Shown here: piece after piece, positions 23,822-35,960 of the stretch | Layout: each line of letters starts with the position of its first letter | Position numbering within the stretch: the stretch's first letter is position 1 | From: Hymenopus coronatus | Lineage: Eukaryota > Arthropoda > Insecta > Mantodea > Hymenopodidae | Assembly: GCA_030762935.1 (NCBI GenBank) | Contig: CM060898.1 | Location: 100,757,281-100,821,280, forward strand | DNA length: 64,000 nt | Direction of reading: 5' to 3' | Translations under genes and position numbers: made by a program | Notes under the pieces: generated by a model | Told to the model about the DNA's origin: nothing | What the model saw: only the letters and a program-made list of their open reading frames with translations | The model's database searches: none

Positions 23822-24650
23822 ATTTGATGTGTTACATTCACATGACTTTCTCTACATATCTGCAACAAAATTAATGTTAAAAAGCTTATGCTTCTATTTA
23901 CTTCATGCTAATCGAGAAAAAAATAGCACAAATAAGTCTTATTACTTGCTTTCTTGTAAGTAGAAACGAAATAAGGGAGTATCGTAGGTTAAAGTGGCAG
24001 TCAAAAGCTGGTTGCTATGTGACAGAAGTTCCTTTGTTTGTATGGACAGGAGTTGACAAATTCCTGTATGAGAAAGGTACACGTTTTTTAAAGCTGAAAC
24101 CGGAAAAAAGGAATATCTAAAAAATGATCAACTCTACGAAAAAAATGTGTATAACATAAACTGTGTGTTTTAACGTTGTCTATATTTTTGTGTAGTAAGT
24201 TTTTGTGCATCTCTTACGGTTTAGCGGTTATGCAAAATTCCGTAAAATTCATTCAGAGTAGTCTTCAGAAGCTATTCCTAGAAAATTCAAGATATACATT
24301 TTATTTGTCAGATAAATATCTTTAATATGCGATATTTTAATCAAAATTGTTAGAGCCATTTTTGAGAAAATCACAATCTTCGAAAAAAATTTCATGTAAA
24401 GGGTAGTTGGGGGTGGGGGGGATTTTCTTGAAAATCTTCGTGTCGCATCCTTGGAAGCTACTAAACTTAAATACGAACTTTGGTATTTAATGGACTTTTC
24501 ATTTTTTAGCGATGCTGACCACAGATACATACACACACTCATACACGGAGCTTTTTCCAAAAATGCCTTTTTTGAATTCAGGGGGACCCAAAACATGTAT
24601 TTCTGGTGAAATCTTGGTATCGAATTTTTACAATACCTTCTCTATACTCT
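23822..24650 (+). mobile_element. family R copy 18, hairpin cut
   Basis: 5' end TTTGATGTGTTACATTCACA. It has the AAAGCTGGTTGCTATGTGAC and GTGGGGGGGATT blocks and stops inside the hairpin (CTTCTCTATACTCTATT). A T/G-rich run and SINE C follow. Confidence 0.8.
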
Positions 24651-24681
24651 ATTAAGATTTTTTTGTTTTTTTGTTTTGTTT

Positions 24682-24880
24682 TTGTAGCTTAAAGTCTGTT
24701 AACCTGGTTGGTCATATAGGACGATGAATGAAATTGGTGAAATGATGCTCAAATGATCTCGGAGTCTATGGAGTTTAAGGTTACTCGACAAAACCTTACC
24801 TGGATAACTCACCCTATACGAGATTCGAACTCACGACCTGTTGAATGTGAGGCAAACCACCACACTACCCAGGCGGGCTA
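24682..24880 (-). mobile_element. SINE C copy, internally shortened
   Basis: Same body as the copy at 9857 but without the GGATAAGG stem segment (deletion after GTTACTCGACA). The reverse-strand head ends at GCGGGCTA. GATTTTTTT on both sides (24656 and 24887) is too simple to accept firmly as a target duplication. Confidence 0.75.
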
Positions 24881-25298
24881 AATGACGATTTTTTTATCCT
24901 GAAAATGTAAACCACCATCCTATTATATGTTTACAAACATTAAGCAAATCAATTTTCAGAATCTAAAATGTTTATAGTATCAAATAAAGAAATGAAGACA
25001 CATATTACATTTATGTATGCTAGCAATGGACTTAATTAACTTAAAGAAAAAAAATATGCCATAGAAGCAGACTCTGGAAAGCTCTCTTTAGTCTAGCTGC
25101 ATTACCACATTGAATTGCCAAACCAATACAGGGACGTAGGAAACTAGAGTACCAATGATCCCCTGAAAGGAGCATCAAGCTTTTTCCTATGATGGAAATC
25201 AGATTTTAGCTTCCTTACTCCAGGAACCAAGTGTTTCGATGGTAAAAGCAACAGATTTATAATTGTGAAGCAGGTGTTCATATTTATTTCGTTAAAAT
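24881..25298. other. no recognised feature
   Basis: AT-rich spacer with no frame or repeat match. Confidence 0.5.
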
Positions 25299-26018
25299 AC
25301 ATTCACAATCAGATGCAAACGCAGACGTAACGCAGCGTAAACGCAAGCGCGAGGGAAGACTACTCACAATGCAGTCGTAAGCGTAACGCAAGAAGTTGGC
25401 ACGGGTTTCTAAACCTGTAAATTGCGTACAAACGAATATGCTCCGCACGTTTCAAATTGAATAACATAACCAGCAATACCATATAAAGAAATTCACTCAA
25501 TTTTTATAAATAAATAGGATATAAAAGCTACATACTAACAACTGACGCTTGCGGCAGTGACGTCACAGCAATTGCTCATTCAAAGTTATTGAAAATAATA
25601 CAAGAATAGAGACTGCTGAAAGTGATTAAGCTACACATTTAATGAGCTAAGAATTATCTCTCTGCGACTTCGATTTATGAGAACAAGATAATAGTTAAAT
25701 CCATTATCAAACGAGACTGTCTTAACCTCTTGAGGGAAATTAGAGATGGCGCGGCACGGCCAAATAGAGCATGCATATACAGCTGGCCTTGTAAAATCTT
25801 GCAGTGCAATCGTCTGTTATTCAATTCATAGGCAAAGCACAGAGAAAAGAATCAGACTTCTCCCTCTTTGCACGCAACGCAAGGATAAAGTTTGGAGTTT
25901 GCCAACCATTGCATTGCGTAGCATCTTGTGTATTTCTATGTGAATGCTTACATTAAATAACATGAGTGCAAAGTCTTGTGCTTACATTAAGTCTGCTCTT
26001 GCAAATCTATGTGAATGT
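25299..26018. mobile_element. candidate DNA element with imperfect terminal inverted repeats
   Basis: ACATTCACAATCAGATGCAA at 25299 and the reverse complement of the right end (ACATTCACATAGATTTGCAA, right terminus 26018) match at 21 of 28 positions over the full pair. A second, inner right-end-like copy (TATGTGAATGC) closes at 25947. The interior near both ends is rich in CGTAACGC/GCAACGCAA motifs. No coding region and no clear target duplication, so the superfamily is unknown. Confidence 0.4.
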
Positions 26019-26536
26019 AGCATTACTAATTATAGCGGATTCGGCGGCGGAGCTTTCACTTTTGTATGTTGTTGAAATATTAGTTGGAATTGAGTAGCAA
26101 CACATGCTACATCTCATATAAGCGATTTCCCTCTGCTCCATGGAACTAAGATCATTCCACCAGGTCTCTTTCCAGTTGAGCGACTGATGCCACAGGGCTC
26201 TAAAACACTGGGATGGCCAGAAGATATTAAATTATGCCATTCAGCTCAGCATGTCTACTCTAGATGCAACTAAGAGTGTAAGAGATAAATACATTTGTGC
26301 ACTTGGCAGATTTTACACTCAGGACGTAATGCAACTGCTGTTCTAAAAGATCTGCTGTCCATTAGTGCTCCGATGTTTCGAGAATTATTGATTGCATGTT
26401 ATCAGTTCATTTATTCCTAATTTTCTCTAAAATGGTAGTTTATTCATCTGTGGCCATGTTGAATCTAAAGCGAAAATCCCGAATTCGCGCTTAGATCTAT
26501 CAACGCAATGCGCAAAGTAATAAAGTAGGTATGTTC
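26019..26536. other. no recognised feature
   Basis: No long frame or in-window repeat match. Confidence 0.5.
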
Positions 26537-26640
26537 GACTACCTCTGTCGTCGAATGGTCAGCGTTCTGGTTTCTCACCCACAGGCCCCGGGTTCCATTC
26601 CCGGCTGGGTAGGGTAAGTTTTCTTTAACTACAAGGTGTA
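26537..26640 (+). mobile_element. SINE B copy (head and start of body)
   Basis: GACTACCTCTGTCGTCGAAT with a full B-box region (GGGTTCCATTCCCGGCTGGG) and TTTTCTTTAACTACAAGG. The downstream body differs from the copy at 61007, so the 3' limit is approximate. Confidence 0.65.
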
Positions 26641-27215
26641 GTAAGAAAAACTGACCCCGAGTACAGACTGCTCGCCCACCAATTTCACGCACTAGTGTTG
26701 TCCACCATAACAGAGATACAAGCAGACATAACAAATAGATAAATGTGTAATAACTAGATAATAAATAAATAACAATTGAGCTAATGTAAAGGTCGATACT
26801 TACTAATTTTACATAGGTTATGTGAATCTTTCATGAATTCGTGATACCTACTGGAGTGTGACAGATCACCCCATCCTGTTGAAAGACAGCATACGCACGT
26901 TCATAGAGGTCAACTGTGTGTAAAATTCCTCCAAGATCTGTATATACACATCAGTATATGAGACCTGCACTTGCTGACACGACACACCAGTCCGACTTTT
27001 TTACCTTGAAGAGTTTCCTTATTAATGTACAGGGATTTTTGTTGACCAATATCAGGTGTTCTGGGAGCTCACATGTCCTGTCAGATGGCTTCATCACTCA
27101 TAAAATACAGCATTGGGTTCAACATTCCACTCTCATTTGTTTTACGTAGTACAACTTTGCCCTGTCTTCCTTCTTCAGTTCTTCGACACATGTCATTTTG
27201 TAGGATTTCATTTTT
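26641..27215. other. no recognised feature
   Basis: Sequence without repeat or coding match. It may contain the divergent end of the SINE B copy. Confidence 0.45.
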
Positions 27216-28097
27216 TATTTTCTCTATACGTACTATGTACATAGTGTATAGAGAAGGTACCTATTGCATTACACCCAAAAATTTGATACCGAGATTTCAC
27301 CGGAAGTACATGTTTTGGATCCCTCTGAATCAAAAAAAAAAAAAAAAAAAAAAAAAAAGCATTTTCAGAAAAAGGTCCGTGTGTGTGTATCTGTTCACAG
27401 CATAGCTCAAAAACGAAAATACCGTTAAATACCAAACTTGGTATTTAAGTTCGGTATTCATCAAGGATGCGACACGAAGATTTTCAAGAAAATCTCCCCA
27501 CCCTCTACTACCCTTTATCTGAAACTTTTTTCGAAAATTTTGATTTTCTTAAAAATGTCTCTAACGATTTTGATTAAAATATCGTATATTAAGCATATTT
27601 ACCTGAAAAAGAAAATTTATATCTTGAATTTTCTGGGAATAGCCTCTGAAGACTACTTTATTCCGGATCCATTTTACGGAATTTTGCATAACTGCTAAAT
27701 CGTAAGAGATGGACAAAAACTAAAGACACAAAAAATGTAGAACACGTTAAAACACACCATTTATGTTATATACGTTTTTTTCGGGGAGTTGATGCTTTTT
27801 TTTAGATATTCCTTCTTTTTTGGTTTCAGCTTTGAAAAACTTACACTTTTCTCACACAGGAATTTGTCAACTCGTGTCATACAATCAAAGGAACTTCAGT
27901 CACATAGCAAACAGATTTTGACTATCACTTTAACCTATGGTACTCCCTTATTTCGCTTCTACTTACAAGGAAGTAAGTAATAAGACTATTTCTGCTAATT
28001 TTTTCCGGATTAGCATAAAGTAAATAGAAGTATAAACTTCTTTACAATAATTTATTACAGAGATGTAGAGAAAGTCATGTGAACGGAACATATAAGA
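27216..28097 (-). mobile_element. family R copy 19, near full length
   Basis: 882 bp with an excellent hairpin (CTCTATACGTACTATGTACA mirrored by TAGTGTATAGAG). A long A run is present at about 27331-27358. The 5' end is GGAACATATAAGA at 28097. T-runs border both ends. Confidence 0.85.
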
Positions 28098-28321
28098 TTT
28101 TTTCTAGATACGGCTTAGTTAGGCTACCTTTCGTCATCTGTCAGTTGAAAAGACTGAGGAAAATCTTAAGAAAAATTTTGTCAAGGAGGACGGTCTGGTG
28201 GGATTTGAGCTTTGGACTTCCCGTTAAGGTATACGTGCCTAATGAATTGGATCGCCCGGGTCAATATGATTAATTCTTATTAATGTGTATCAGCCAGATA
28301 TACATATGTTTTCAGATTTTT
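28098..28321. other. no recognised feature
   Basis: Short spacer with no match. It ends in TTTTCAGATTTTT, resembling an R 5' terminus next to the following copy. Confidence 0.4.
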
Positions 28322-28620
28322 ACTTTCTCTGCCAACTGCTTATAGTATGTATATAAGTATTCTATTACACCCAAAAATTTGATTTCAAGAGTTCACGAAA
28401 ATACAACAAACTTGGTATTTAAGTTAGTTATCTTCCAAGATACGGCACGAAAATTTCCAAGAAAACCCCCCACCCCAAACTACCTTTACACGGAAAGAAG
28501 TTCCAAGGTTTTGATTTTCTCAAAAATGGCTCTAGCATGAAGTATATAGAAGAATAAGCTTTTTAACAATACTTTGTTACAGAGATGTAGAGAAAGTCAC
28601 ATGAATGAAACACAGTCAGA
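28322..28620 (-). mobile_element. family R copy 20, 299-bp internally deleted form
   Basis: Both ends are kept: ACTTTCTCT after five T, and CACAGTCAGA followed by six T. The segment from AATGGCTCTA jumps straight to GCATGAAGTATATAGAAG, removing about 500 bp, and the GT microsatellite is lost. It looks like an internal-deletion derivative rather than a broken fragment. Confidence 0.75.
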
Positions 28621-28660
28621 TTTTTTAGTTAATGCGATTCACGACACACACATTGAAAAA

Positions 28661-28922
28661 AATGGCGTGATATTATGGACGATCTTTAACTGCTGTGCTT
28701 CTCAGCGTCCCATTCTATACTGGGCGTGAAAAACCGATTAATTTTGCTCAGAGGCTTCTCTATCTGGCTTGAGGTTCTTTTACGTGCCGTAAATCTACGA
28801 CACGGGACCAACGGCTTTACTTCACTTGCGCCCGAAAAAATCCACCGTCCTCTGCCGGGTTTAAACCCGTGACCTTGGGTATATGAAGTTACCATGGTAA
28901 CCATTACACCACGGAGGGTGAC
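28661..28922 (-). mobile_element. SINE A copy
   Basis: The best preserved copy of the A body: AATGGCGTGATATTATGGAC, TTGAGGTTCTTTTACGTGCC, CTACGACACGGGACCAACGG. The reverse-strand head has B-box-like GGTTTAAACCC on the complement. It carries a small deletion before CGCCCGAAAAAAT. Confidence 0.8.
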
Positions 28923-29083
28923 ACACTCTCACACAGGACCTTTTTCTAAAATCTTTTTTTTTTTTGTTTTTTGTTTGAATAAAGACTACACTAAAACCTG
29001 TATTTACAGTAAAATCCTGGTATGGAATTTTTGGGTGGAATAAAATGCCTTCTCTCATTCCTTATGTACTGTGTACTAACAAG
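28923..29083 (+). mobile_element. family R copy 21, 3' end fragment
   Basis: CACTCTCACACAGGACC through GGTATGGAATTTTTGGGTGG to an imperfect hairpin and AAGAGAAAGT. A further 3'-side scrap without hairpin (29090-29165) follows. Confidence 0.6.
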
Positions 29084-29270
29084 AGAAAGTGAAGGTGCAT
29101 TTTTAATCCTGAGACTTCAAAATATATTTCCTGTGGAATCTAGTATGCAGTACCTTCCTTATCTGTTAAACCTAAGGGGTTGTTATACCCAGTTTGGTGA
29201 ACAAAAGGATGAAAACTGTTCCTCAATAATAACAATAAATGGAGGTAAGTACAAAATTAAATGTGAAAAA

Positions 29271-30172
29271 TCTGATGTATTACACTCACATGACTTTCTC
29301 TAGCCGTTCTACAAACTTCTTACATAAGATTCTTCTTCTTTCTTCACCTTGCTAATCGTGGTACTCATTAGCACAATGTTATTATTTAGTTCCGTATAAG
29401 TAGGAAGAAAATAAGGGAATACACTAGGTTATACCAATAGTCAAATTTTTAAAACTTGTCGTTATGCTATGTCATTACAAATCGCTTCTTTTCTTGGCCA
29501 GGAGTAGAACAAAAGAAAAACGGACACTCCCGTCTGAGAAAAGTATAAGTACTTCACAACTGAAACTAATAACAATGAATACCTCGAAAACGGTAAGCTC
29601 CATGAAAAAAATGTATATGACGTAAGTTGTGTATTTTAACAAGGTCTACATTTTTTGTGTAGTATGTTTTTGTCTATCTCTTACGGTTTACTAGTTATGC
29701 CAAATTAAGCAAAATTCATCCAGATTAAACAGGTCTTTAGAAGCTATTACCAGAACATTCAAGATATACATTTTATTTGTCAGGTAAATATCTTTAATAT
29801 ACGATATTTTAATCAAAATCGTTAGAGCCATTTTTAAGAAGAACAAAATGTTCGAAAAAAGTTCCATGTAAAGGGTAGTTTGGGGTGGTGGGATTTTTCT
29901 CAAAATCTTCGTGTCGCATCCCTGGAAGATGATGAACTTAAATACCAAGTTTGGTATTTTAACTACTTTTCGTTTTTGCGTTATCGTGTTCACAGACACA
30001 CGGACACACTCACACACACAGACACGCACGGACCTTTTTCTGGAAATGCTTTTTTTGGATTCAGGGGGTCTTAAAACTTGTATTTCCGGTGAAATCTCGA
30101 CATCGAATTTTTGGGTGGAATACAATGCTTCTCTATCCCTATGTACATGGTACATACGGGACCAGAGAAAGT
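29271..30172 (+). mobile_element. family R copy 22, first unit of a dimer
   Basis: 902 bp, TCTGATGTATTACACTCACA to CCAGAGAAAGT. Subfamily 1 markers are TAGCCGTTCTACAAACTTC and the ACAATGTTATTATTTAG block. The 3' hairpin reads CTATCCCTATGTACATGG. It is joined by AAAAA (30173-30177) to copy 23 in the same orientation. Confidence 0.9.
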
Positions 30173-30177
30173 AAAAA

Positions 30178-30878
30178 TCTGATGTGTACCATTCACATGA
30201 CTTTCTCCATATCCCTGCAACAAATAGTTCTTAAAAAGCTTATACTTCTATTTACTTTATGCTAATCAGACAAAAATAGCAGAAATAGTCTTAATTACTC
30301 GCTTCCTTGTAAGTAGAAGCGAAATAAGGGACAACCGTAGGTTAAAGTGGTAGTCAAAAGCTGGTTGCTATGTCAATGAAGTTCCTTTGTCTATATGGAT
30401 AGGAGTTGACAAGTTCCTGTATGAGAAAAGTATACGTTTTTCATAGCAGAAACCAAAAGTAAGGCATGTCACAAAAACGACGAACTCCAGAAAAAAATGT
30501 ATATAATATAAATTGTGTGTTTTAATGTGCTCTACATTTTTTGTGTAGTAAATTTTTGTCCATCTCTTACGTTTTAGCAGTTATTCAAAATGTAGTAAAT
30601 TTCATCCAGAATAAACTACTCTTCAGAGGCTATTCCCAGAAAATTCAAGATATACATTTTATTTGTCAGGTAAATATGTTTATATACGAAATTTTAATCA
30701 AAATCGTTAGAGCCATTTTTGAGAAAATCAAAATTTTCGAAAAAAGTTCCATGTAAAGGGTAGTTGGGGTTGGGGGATTTTTCTCAAATTCTTCGTGTCG
30801 CATCCCTGGAAGATACTAAACTTAAATACCAAGTTTGGTATTTTACCGTCTTTTCGTTTTTGAGTTATCGTGTGCACA

Positions 30879-30918
<40 letters not shown>

Positions 30919-31056
30919 GACCTTTTTGTGAAAATGCTTTTTTTGGATATTGGGGACCCTAAAACGTATATTTTCGGTGAAATCTCGGTATCGAATTTTT
31001 TGGTGGAGTGCAATACTTTCTCTATACACTATGTACATAGTGCGTATGGAGAAAGT
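30178..31056 (+). mobile_element. family R copy 23, second unit of the dimer
   Basis: 879 bp, TCTGATGTGTACCATTCACA to GGAGAAAGT. Subfamily 2 markers are CATATCCCTGCAACAAATAG and AGTCAAAAGCTGGTTGC. CA repeat at 30881-30915, and a strong 3' palindrome (CACTATGTACATAGTGCG). Confidence 0.9.
30881..30915. repeat. (CA)n microsatellite
   Basis: About 17 dinucleotides at the family R internal position of copy 23. Confidence 0.95.
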
Positions 31057-31655
31057 AAAAATCGCTTAGGATTGCATTGCATTATCAGCAGCAAATCCAC
31101 CTCAAACTCATTGAACTAGATCAATGCCTAAATAGAGAATATGAAAATAGAAAGTAAAAACGTTACCAACTATGTTGCATTATGAAATACTACTTCGTTT
31201 TTCTCCGTTTCTCGTGCAAGCGAATGCGCCACCTACGCTGTAAACCCACGCTGTATCAGCACCGGATCTGATATTGAGTGCCATAAGATGAATTATAGCT
31301 ATTCCAGGCAATAGCAATGCTATCTATCAATGCTTCAGGTGACCTTCACTTTACTTTCTCAATACTGCAAGGATGATGTCGATAAAAGATCTCAAGATGA
31401 TAAAAAATCCAGAAAACTTGTTCAGAATTCTTTTTATCTGATTCTTACGCAGATGGTTCGACTACTTTATAGCTTTTTTATTTCCTATTCTTTCTCAAAG
31501 ACCTTGTCAGATAGCTTGAGTTATTTACTGCGATTTAGATGCATGTAAGTTATCGCTAAAAACATTTGTAGAGGTGCAACCTTCAGGGTCGAAAGTATAA
31601 TCTCTGCCGTTTGTGGGTTGCTTTCAAGGTAAATCTGCAAAAAGAAGCACAAAAA
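31057..31655. other. no recognised feature
   Basis: Non-R spacer. A 72-codon forward frame (31330-31548) has no recognised motif. Confidence 0.45.
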
Positions 31656-33223
31656 TCAAATGTGTTTAATTCACATGACTTTCTGAATCTGTTCTGCAAA
31701 CAAACTATTCTTACACAACACCATTCTTATATTTACCTCATGCTAATTAAGATAAATGTTAATAAAATTGTCTTATTACTTAATTCCTTATATATAGAAG
31801 GAAAATAAGGAAACATATTAGGCTAAAGCGATAGCGAACTCTTTTAAAAGCTGGTTTCTTGGTAATTGAAATTCGGCTATTTTCATACGAAGAACAATAT
31901 GAGCAATATCAGGTAATGTCTTGGAAAAAGTAAGGTAAAAAAAATGGATATGACATACATTTTGTGTTTTCACGTGATTACATTTTTTGTATAGTAAGTT
32001 TTGGTCTATTTCTTATTGTTTACTAGTTTTACAAAAATCATTCAGAATGAAGAGATCTTCAGCAGCTATTTCAAGAAAATTTAATATATACATTTTATTT
32101 GTGATGTAAATTCTTTAATATACGGTATTTTAATCAAAATCGTTAGAGCCATTTTTGAGAAAAACAGAAATTTGAAAAACATTTACATGAAAGGGTCGTT
32201 TGAGGTGGGGGACTTTTTTTGAAAATCTTTTCGTTTTTGAGCTATGTTGTCCACAGACACGTACATAAATGTACAATCCTTTTAACAAAAATCTGGTGTG
32301 TTCCATTCACATGACTTTCTCTACATTTCTGCAACAAATTAATGTTAAAAAGCTTAAGTTTCTATTGAGCTAATCGAGAAAAAAATTAGCAGAACTAGTC
32401 TTAGTATTTGCTTCTTTGTAAGTAGAAGCGAAATAAGGGAGTACCATAGGTTAAAGTGATGGTCAAAAGTGCTATGTGACTGAAGTTCCTTTGTATGGAC
32501 TGGAGATGACAAATTCCTGTATGAGAAAACAGAAACAAGGAATATCTAAAAAAAACGATCCACTTTACGAAAAAAATGCATAATATAAATTGCTGTTTTT
32601 TACGTGCTTTACATTTTAGTATGGTAAGTTTTGTCCATTTCTTACAGTTAAGTAGTTATGCTAAATTCCGTAAAATTCCTCCAGGATAAAGTAGTCTTCA
32701 GAGGCTGTTCCCAGAAAATTCAAGATATACATTTTATTTGTCAGGTAAATACCTTTAATATATGATATTTTAATCCAAATCATTAGAGCCATTTTTGAAA
32801 AAAATCAAAATTTGTGAAAAAAGTTCCATGTAAAGGATAGTTTGGAATGGGAATTTTTTCTCGAAATATTCGTTTCGCATCCCTGGAAGATATTAAACTT
32901 AAATGCAAAGTTTGGTATCTTGCCGACTTATCGTTTTTGAGTTGAGTTCACGGACACACGGACAGACACGCATACACACAGACTTTTTTTATACAGGGGG
33001 CCCTAAAACATATATTTCCGGTGAAATCTCGGTATCGAATTTTTGGGTGGAGTGCAATACCTTCTCTATACACTATGTACATAGTACGGGTAGAGAAAGT
33101 AAAAATTACGTTTTGGACTCAGGGGATTTCAAAACATATTTCCGGGAAATCTAGACATCAATTTTGGGCAGAATACAATACCTTTTCAAGCTAATATGTA
33201 TGTACATACGTGCCCAGAAGAAA
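31656..33223 (+). mobile_element. family R copy 24 (outer of nested pair)
   Basis: 5' part 31656-32291 ends in CCTTTTAACAAAAA, and 3' part 33101-33223 resumes as AAAAATTACGTTTTGGACTC. The joined order matches the family consensus across TTTCTAAAAATGC. The 3' hairpin is weak (AATATGTATGTACATACG). Confidence 0.8.
32292..33100 (+). mobile_element. family R copy 25 (nested, full length)
   Basis: 809 bp, TCTGGTGTGTTCC to TAGAGAAAGT, same orientation as its host. Subfamily 2. The hairpin CACTATGTACATAGTACGGG is well kept. Exactly five A follow the 3' end. Confidence 0.85.
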
Positions 33224-33229
33224 TAAAAA

Positions 33230-33632
33230 AAGAATAAACTGGCAGAAGTAGAAGGGAAATAATGGTATATACTAGATTAAAGCGGATCCCTTTTTGATAT
33301 AGTTGAAATTTAGTTCTCTTTGCATGGCCGGGAACAAAACAAAACAGAGATGAAACGAATGAGGACTTACTGTTTCAGAAAAAATTAAGTATCATAAAAC
33401 AAGGCGATAACAAAGAATATCTCGGAAATAGATAATTCTGCAAAAATGTGTATTACATAAATTATTTTAACTAAATCTGATCTACATTTCATCTCTCACG
33501 GTTTAACAATTATGAAAAGTCATTTAGGATAAACAGAACTTCAAAACCTAACCCCAGAAAATTCAAGATATGCATCTTGTCATGTGAGTATATTTAATAT
33601 AAGGCACTTTAGTCAAGATCGTTAGTCCCATT
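33230..33632 (+). mobile_element. family R copy 26, 5' and 3' truncated
   Basis: Starts at AGAAGTAGAAGGGAAATAAT and stops around AAGATCGTTAGTCCC. No termini are preserved. Confidence 0.65.
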
Positions 33633-33634
33633 GT

Positions 33635-34029
33635 ATCTTATGTGTTCCATTCACTTCCTCTACATCTCTGTAATAGATTATAGTTAAACACTTACCCTTC
33701 TATTTACTTCATGCTAATCCAGACAAACGCTTCCTTCTAAGCAGAAGGCAAATAAGGGAATACACTAGGCTGAAACAATAGTCAAATATTTTAAAAACTG
33801 CTTGCTTTGGGATTGAAATCTGTGTTTTTTTTTTTTTTTTTTTTTTTTGCATGACCAGGATTTTACAAGCTCCCATATAAGAAAATATACACAGGCACAC
33901 CCAGACACACTCACACACACGGATATTTTTAAAAAAGATTATTAGGGTGTCTAAAAACTGTTTTTCCGTTGAAATATGGGTATTTTTGGGTACAATACAA
34001 TACCTTCTCTATAGTACGTGTATAGAAAG
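33635..34029 (+). mobile_element. family R copy 27, internally deleted
   Basis: 5' end TCTTATGTGTTCCATTCAC. A T run of about 24 lies at 33825-33848. The sequence then jumps to the CACACCCAGACAC repeat and 3' end (TATAGAAAGT at 34029). Roughly 450 bp of the middle are missing. Confidence 0.7.
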
Positions 34030-34052
34030 TAACCAAAATTTTCGATATTTTT

Positions 34053-34947
34053 ACTCTCTCTAGCTCGATGTACAATGTACCTAGTGGATAGAGAAGGTAA
34101 CTATTGTATTCCACTAAACATTTGATGTCGAAATTTCAGCAGAAATATGTTTTGAGGTCCCTTATAGCCGAAAATAGATTTTCTAAAAAATGGTCCATGT
34201 GTGCCTGACAATATAGCTCATAAACGACAAGACTGTTAAAAACCAAACTTGTTATTTTATTTTTCGTATCCTACAAGGATACGACACAAAGATTTTAAAG
34301 ACAGTTCTCTGCCCCAACTATCCTTTACATGGAAAAAAAAAATTGAGTTTTTTGTTTTTCTCCAAAATGGCACTAACGATTTTGATTAAAATGTCGTATA
34401 TTAAAGATATTCACATAAAAAATAAAATGTATATTTTGAATTTCCTGTGAATAGCCTCTGAAGATCTCTTTATTCTGAATGAGTTTAGCAGAATTTTGGA
34501 TAACGATTAAAGCGTAAGAAATAGACAAAAACTTACAACACAAAAAAAGTAGATGTCTTTAAACCACATAATTTATGTTACATATATTTTTTTATGTGGA
34601 GTTGACCGTTTCTGAGATATTCCTTGTTATTGGTTTCAATTTTAAACTACTTTAGCTTTTCTCAAACATAAAGTGACGACTCGTTTCATCTCTCGTTTTA
34701 CTGTAGGTCTTGCAAAGCGAGCCGAACTTCAGTTGTTTCACATAGGACCAGCTTTTAAAAGATTTGACTATTCGATTTAGCCTAGTGTATCCCCCCCTTA
34801 TGTCTCGTCTGCTTACAGGGAAGCAAGTATTAAGACCATTTCTGCTATGTTTACCTCGATTAGCACGTCGTAAGTAAAACAATAATCTGTTGTAAGCATA
34901 GTTGTTTGTGTAACAGCTAGAGAAAATCATGTAAATGAAAACACACT
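34053..34947 (-). mobile_element. family R copy 28, near full length
   Basis: 895 bp. Five T precede ACTCTCTCTAGC, and the hairpin is diverged (GATGTACAATGTACC). The GT microsatellite is almost absent. The 5' end is GTAAATGAAAACACAC before eight T. Confidence 0.8.
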
Positions 34948-35782
34948 TTTTTTTATTTTAATTGTTGTCACATTTCTCAGTGTTGTAATTAATGTGTACT
35001 TATAGCCGTTGCTGCGAAACTATTTCTTACTAGCGTAGCATAACGTTTGATATTGTGTCACACACACCGCGAACGGATCACGCCTGATCCGTCGAATCAA
35101 TCCCACAACTGAACTATAATCTGCGCTACCAATTTTGATGTATCTTCTCAGCTCTCTTACTTTTTAAATATCCAATCGGTGCAGATCAGTACCTTATACA
35201 GAGATCCAGAATACAAAGTGGAACGTTCTCTACAGGAAGCTACTCGAACAAGCGTAGAGGAATCTTCTGGAGCAGTAATTTACCAAACTAGGAATAGGGA
35301 CTCATTGAGTTTGTTGCGCGGGCCATTGTTTTGAAAGCCGCCATCAGCTTAACTCAGGAGACCAGATAAACGGGTCAGGTTGGGCTCACAACGGCGGCAC
35401 GGAGGTAACTTCACGCCTCGGTCATGATATGAATGACATTCCCATTGACGTATTTAGGGTTCAGATGATCAATTTTTCGAATGATTATCTCCTTGAAAGA
35501 ATGCGAATTAATAAAACATTTACTACGAAAATTGTTCGTTTTGAAGGGCTGTATTTAATGATATCCTTTGGCCTCCACTTCCATATGCAATTTTAAAGTA
35601 AAATGCACTGATCTAATTTTCGGTTATGGCTGATTGATCAAATCAAACCTTAGTCAAACTACTCATCTGCTATAGTTACGCATGTTTTGTTTCCCCGAAA
35701 CAATTTACTGCTAAGCATGGTCTGGTTCATTTGCATAAAAAAATTGTGATGGGTACCTTTATGGGCGTGATATCTGATTTTT
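34948..35782. other. no recognised feature
   Basis: About 830 bp with a locally GC-richer part (35040-35430). No frame or repeat match was found. Confidence 0.45.
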
Positions 35783-35917
35783 ACTTTCTCTATACGCACT
35801 ATGTACATAGTGCATAGAGCAAGTATTGCACTCCACCAAAAATTCGATACCGAGATTTCACCGAAAATATATGTTTTAGGGTCCCCAATATCCAAAAAAA
35901 GCATTTTCACAAAAAGG

Positions 35918-35960
<43 letters not shown>

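Noticed and set aside
24656..24895. GATTTTTTT as target duplication of SINE C at 24682
   Set aside because: T-runs are abundant here, and the match cannot be separated from chance.
27073..27435. 110-codon forward and 75-codon reverse frames with poly-Lys/Phe
   Set aside because: They come from the A run in R copy 19.
29271..30172. Family R as a classical TIR MITE
   Set aside because: The extreme ends are not inverted repeats of each other; only a subterminal motif is. No constant target duplication other than A-runs is seen.
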